DNA from: Planctomycetia bacterium
Lineage (GTDB): Bacteria > Planctomycetota > Planctomycetia > Pirellulales > PALSA-1355
DNA: 37,485 nt
Direction: 5' to 3'
Assembly: GCA_016200205.1 (NCBI GenBank)
Contig: JACQFF010000219.1
Span: forward strand, 1-37,485
How positions within the stretch are numbered: position 1 is the first letter of the stretch; every line of letters begins with the position of its first letter. The notes under the pieces are model-generated. The model did no database searches. It was not told the DNA's origin and saw nothing but the letters and a program-made list of their open reading frames with translations. A program made the position numbers and the translations under genes. Of this stretch, positions 35,222-37,485 are shown in pieces.

Positions 35222-35896
35222 CTACCACCGAAATATCAACGGCAGTGTCGGCCTGAAATCCATCGACTTCCCTGCGGTCTCCCCGTCAAAACCGATTTCC
35301 ACGCAGTCTTTGCTCCCGGCGACGAAACTCAAACACGGACACTGCCGTTTAACGGCACGACGCACAGCGGAGGCCGCGTCGGCGTGCGGGCTGCTGACAC
35401 GAAGTCGAGCGACCGCTTTCAAGCCCGCCACGTGCTCCAGGGGCTGTCGCCTGGATTCTTCGGCGGAGTCCGCGCGGCGACCAAATTTGATGTAGAACAA
35501 GAGCGGCTCGGTCGGCACTTCGGAATTAGCACCCATCTGGATTACCAATGGGTCGGGCAGATAGGGCGGTCGATATTCCCAAGCCGGAAACGGGATTTCG
35601 CCCGCCTGCTGCCCAACAGGACGCAGGCAGATGCCAAAAGGCGAGCTACCACGACTGCGACGCGACCACCTTTTCCATAGCCTCGCGCGGCGGATCAGGC
35701 TGCTCTGTGCCTCCGCAGGATCCTCAACCCAAAGCAGTTCGAGAAAGGCATTCGAGAAGAAGAAACGGCGATTCGCCGTCCCTTGCCCGGGGTGGCGATT
35801 GGGCGCCCCTTCGCTGAGGCCAAACTCGACCAGTCGGTCGGCCTCGGGAGCACCGACCGAGGTGCGGATAAAAAAATGGTCAAGTTCAACCCGCAT
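35222..35896 (-). CDS. Glyoxalase-like (VOC superfamily) protein
   Basis: A 224-residue protein with the opening ELDHFFIRTSVGAPEADRLVEFGL, then HPGQGTANRRFFFSNAFLELLWV, RRARLWKRW and SPFGICLRP. These are the marks of the single-domain glyoxalase-like group of the vicinal-oxygen-chelate superfamily; H7 and the E in LELLWV are candidate metal ligands. Its reaction is unknown. The last 70 residues are less conserved. It starts 147 bases from the divergent methyltransferase gene, and its stop is 134 bases upstream of the isoaspartyl peptidase. Confidence 0.85.
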   Translation of the reverse strand: MRVELDHFFIRTSVGAPEADRLVEFGLSEGAPNRHPGQGTANRRFFFSNAFLELLWVEDPAEAQSSLIRRARLWKRWSRRSRGSSPFGICLRPVGQQAGEIPFPAWEYRPPYLPDPLVIQMGANSEVPTEPLLFYIKFGRRADSAEESRRQPLEHVAGLKAVARLRVSSPHADAASAVRRAVKRQCPCLSFVAGSKDCVEIGFDGETAGKSMDFRPTLPLIFRW

Positions 35897-36043
35897 GGTG
35901 ACGCGTACCTATCCGGATCGGGCACAGACCGCCATAATCAAAATTGAACCGCCAGCTAATCTATGAGTGTAAAGCTTCCTCGGCGGTTCAGCCAGGAAGA
36001 AGCCGACTCCTATTTTGCGCACCACCGCAGGATCAATTTGTCC

Positions 36044-37291
36044 ATGTCTGATATGCCTTCCGTGTCCGCCGCTCCCACATTGCGCGAAACGGCCCCCGGC
36101 TTTGCCGTGGCGCAAGCGATTCTAAAGCCGCGCAAGGCGCGGCCCTTTTACGGCCGGCATCCGTGGGTGCTCGATACGGCGATCGCCCGAATCGAGGGTA
36201 ACTCGCAAGATGGCGACGTGGTCGATCTGCTCTCCGAGTCGGCCAAGTTCGTCGCGCGCGGTATTTTCAACAGTCAAAGCCGAATTCGCGTGCGGCTCTA
36301 CACCTGGGCCAACGAAGAAGCGCTCGACAATGCCTTCTGGTTCCGCCGGTTACGAACGGCGCTCGAACTGCGCAAACAACTGGGCCTGATCGATCCCGAG
36401 GGCGGGGCCAGATTGGTCTTTAGCGAAGCCGACGGCCTGAGCGGATTGGTCGTGGATCGCTATACTCACTGGCTCTCCATTCAAGTCACCGGCCTGGGCA
36501 TGGCCCGACGGCTGGACGAAATCGTCGCCCTCTTGGTCGAGGCGGCGCACCCGCGCGGCATTTTTGTTCGCACCGAAAAGGGGGTCGCCCAGGCCGAAGG
36601 GATCGAGCTGCGCGACGGGCTATATTGGGGTGAAGCGCCGAAAGGCCCCGTGTTCATTAGCGAAAACGGCTTGCGGTATGGAGTCGACCTGGCGGAGGGA
36701 CAAAAGACCGGCTTCTATCTCGATCAGCGCGATAACCGCCGCGCGGCCGCCGAATATTTTCTCGGCCGGCGCGTGTTGGACATGTTCTGCTACTCGGGCG
36801 GCTTCAGCATCAACGCGGCCGTGCACGGCCATGCCCACGAAGTGCTCGGCTTTGACTCGAGTCAGAAAGCTATCGCCTTGGCCCGAGCCAACGCCGAATT
36901 GAATCATGCGCATAACGTCCACTTCGACGTGGCCGACGGTTTTAAGGCTCTGGAAGGTTTGGCCGCCGAGCGCCAGCGGTTTGGCGGCGTGGTGCTCGAT
37001 CCGCCCAAGTTCGCCCGCAACCGAGCGGCGGTCGACGAGGCCCTGCGGGCCTATCACCGGCTGAATCGCCTGGCTGTCGACGTGTTGGAGCCGGGCGGAA
37101 TCCTGGTGACGTGCAGTTGTTCGGGCCAGGTGAGCCGCGAGGATTTTACCTACATGCTCGTCGGCGTCGCCCAGCAAACCGGCCGCGAGATCCAAGTGCT
37201 CGAGATGCGCGGCGCCGCGCCGGATCACCCGCTGGCCGTAACTTGCCTGGAGAGCGAATATCTCAAGTGCTTCATTTGCCGGGTGATTTAG
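36044..37291 (+). CDS. Class I rRNA methyltransferase, RlmI-like (PUA + methyltransferase)
   Basis: A 415-residue SAM-dependent enzyme of the RlmI/YccW group, which makes 5-methylcytosine in 23S rRNA. An N-terminal PUA domain begins AILKPRKARPFYGRHPWVLD. A central domain has FSEADGLSGLVVDRY, and a linker has LAEGQKTGFYLDQRDNR. The Rossmann motif I is VLDMFCYSGGFSINAA, then FDSSQKAIALARANAELN, the catalytic-region VVLDPPKFARN and LVTCSCSGQVS. The frame opens at an ATG at 35963, but those 27 extra codons have poor codon choice and no ribosome site. An AGGA lies upstream of 36044, so I prefer that. Which base it modifies is inferred from the family. Confidence 0.92.
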   Translation: MSDMPSVSAAPTLRETAPGFAVAQAILKPRKARPFYGRHPWVLDTAIARIEGNSQDGDVVDLLSESAKFVARGIFNSQSRIRVRLYTWANEEALDNAFWFRRLRTALELRKQLGLIDPEGGARLVFSEADGLSGLVVDRYTHWLSIQVTGLGMARRLDEIVALLVEAAHPRGIFVRTEKGVAQAEGIELRDGLYWGEAPKGPVFISENGLRYGVDLAEGQKTGFYLDQRDNRRAAAEYFLGRRVLDMFCYSGGFSINAAVHGHAHEVLGFDSSQKAIALARANAELNHAHNVHFDVADGFKALEGLAAERQRFGGVVLDPPKFARNRAAVDEALRAYHRLNRLAVDVLEPGGILVTCSCSGQVSREDFTYMLVGVAQQTGREIQVLEMRGAAPDHPLAVTCLESEYLKCFICRVI

Positions 37292-37300
37292 GGGCGAATC

Positions 37301-37383
37301 AAAAATAACTTCGGCATTTTGATTTCCCTCACCCCGCCCTCTCCCAGAGGGAGAGGTGTTTGCGGACGAAGTTATTTTTGAGT
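37301..37383 (+). terminator. 83-bp nested inverted repeat, terminator-like or MITE-like
   Basis: TCAAAAATAACTTCG (37301-37315) is perfectly complementary to CGAAGTTATTTTTGA (37369-37383). Inside lies a second hairpin, CTCTCCC AGA GGGAGAG (37341-37357), of the CCCTCTCCCAGAGGGAGAGG type that is scattered widely in bacteria. It begins 10 bases after the stop of the methyltransferase gene, and the right arm holds a TTATTTTT run. It could end that transcript or be a small mobile repeat. The remaining 100 bases to the window end show no gene. Confidence 0.55.
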
Positions 37384-37485
37384 CGTTCCTTAGCCGGAAA
37401 ATCGGCTTAAAACGGGCGTAAGAACACATTCGTCGTTTAGGCGGCGGTGGTGAGGGTGGAATTGCGGCAGCGGGGGGAGTAAGGG

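Overview
The window reads as chromosome of a GC-rich planctomycete, probably of the Pirellulales. The reasons are a HYExAFE-family protein (a group I know from planctomycetes), small dispersed palindromic repeats between genes, and many short transcription units on both strands. This placement is inference; no rRNA or tRNA gene is present.

Layout. 1-6.7 kb, minus strand: pyruvate dehydrogenase genes (lpd, aceE, then aceF running off the left edge) behind serC. 6.9-12.1 kb: a decayed amidohydrolase fragment, a TIGR01777-type sugar-nucleotide epimerase relative, a small membrane ORF, a PQQ dehydrogenase whose end is replaced by another secreted protein, and a YkgJ-type cysteine-cluster protein. 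12.2-13.5 kb: hisS. 13.6-15.3 kb: remnant of a chromosomal integron. It has the 3' end of an integrase pseudogene, a promoter pointing at the cassettes, an attI-like core, a cassette for a hydroxylaminobenzene-mutase/styrene-oxide-isomerase-like membrane protein, a well-folded 120-bp attC, a second cassette of unknown function and half of a second attC. Two copies of a 46-bp repeat bracket it. 15.4-17.4 kb: a HYExAFE nuclease-like protein, a small membrane protein and a DegT/DnrJ-type aminotransferase.

17.6-23.1 kb: a complete branched-chain amino-acid (Liv-type) ABC importer operon behind a good sigma70-like promoter. Its LivG ATPase carries an in-frame insert of about 185 residues with two transmembrane helices between Walker A and the Q-loop. 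I know of no such arrangement in this family. 23.3-29 kb: HIT protein, dGTPase-like HD hydrolase, membrane PIN-TRAM protein, argS and rsfS. 29.2-37.3 kb: Bcp-type peroxiredoxin, a class I amidotransferase, a secreted sialidase-like protein, a secreted cyanophycinase-family protein, a methyltransferase, a secreted isoaspartyl peptidase, a glyoxalase-like protein and an RlmI-type rRNA methyltransferase.

Main points to check: the LivG membrane insert, the integron remnant with its integrase in the same direction as the cassettes, and the PQQ dehydrogenase fusion. Exported cyanophycinase and isoaspartyl peptidase lie close together and could act one after the other on beta-aspartyl polymers. Functions are read from motifs and remembered families; no database search was run.
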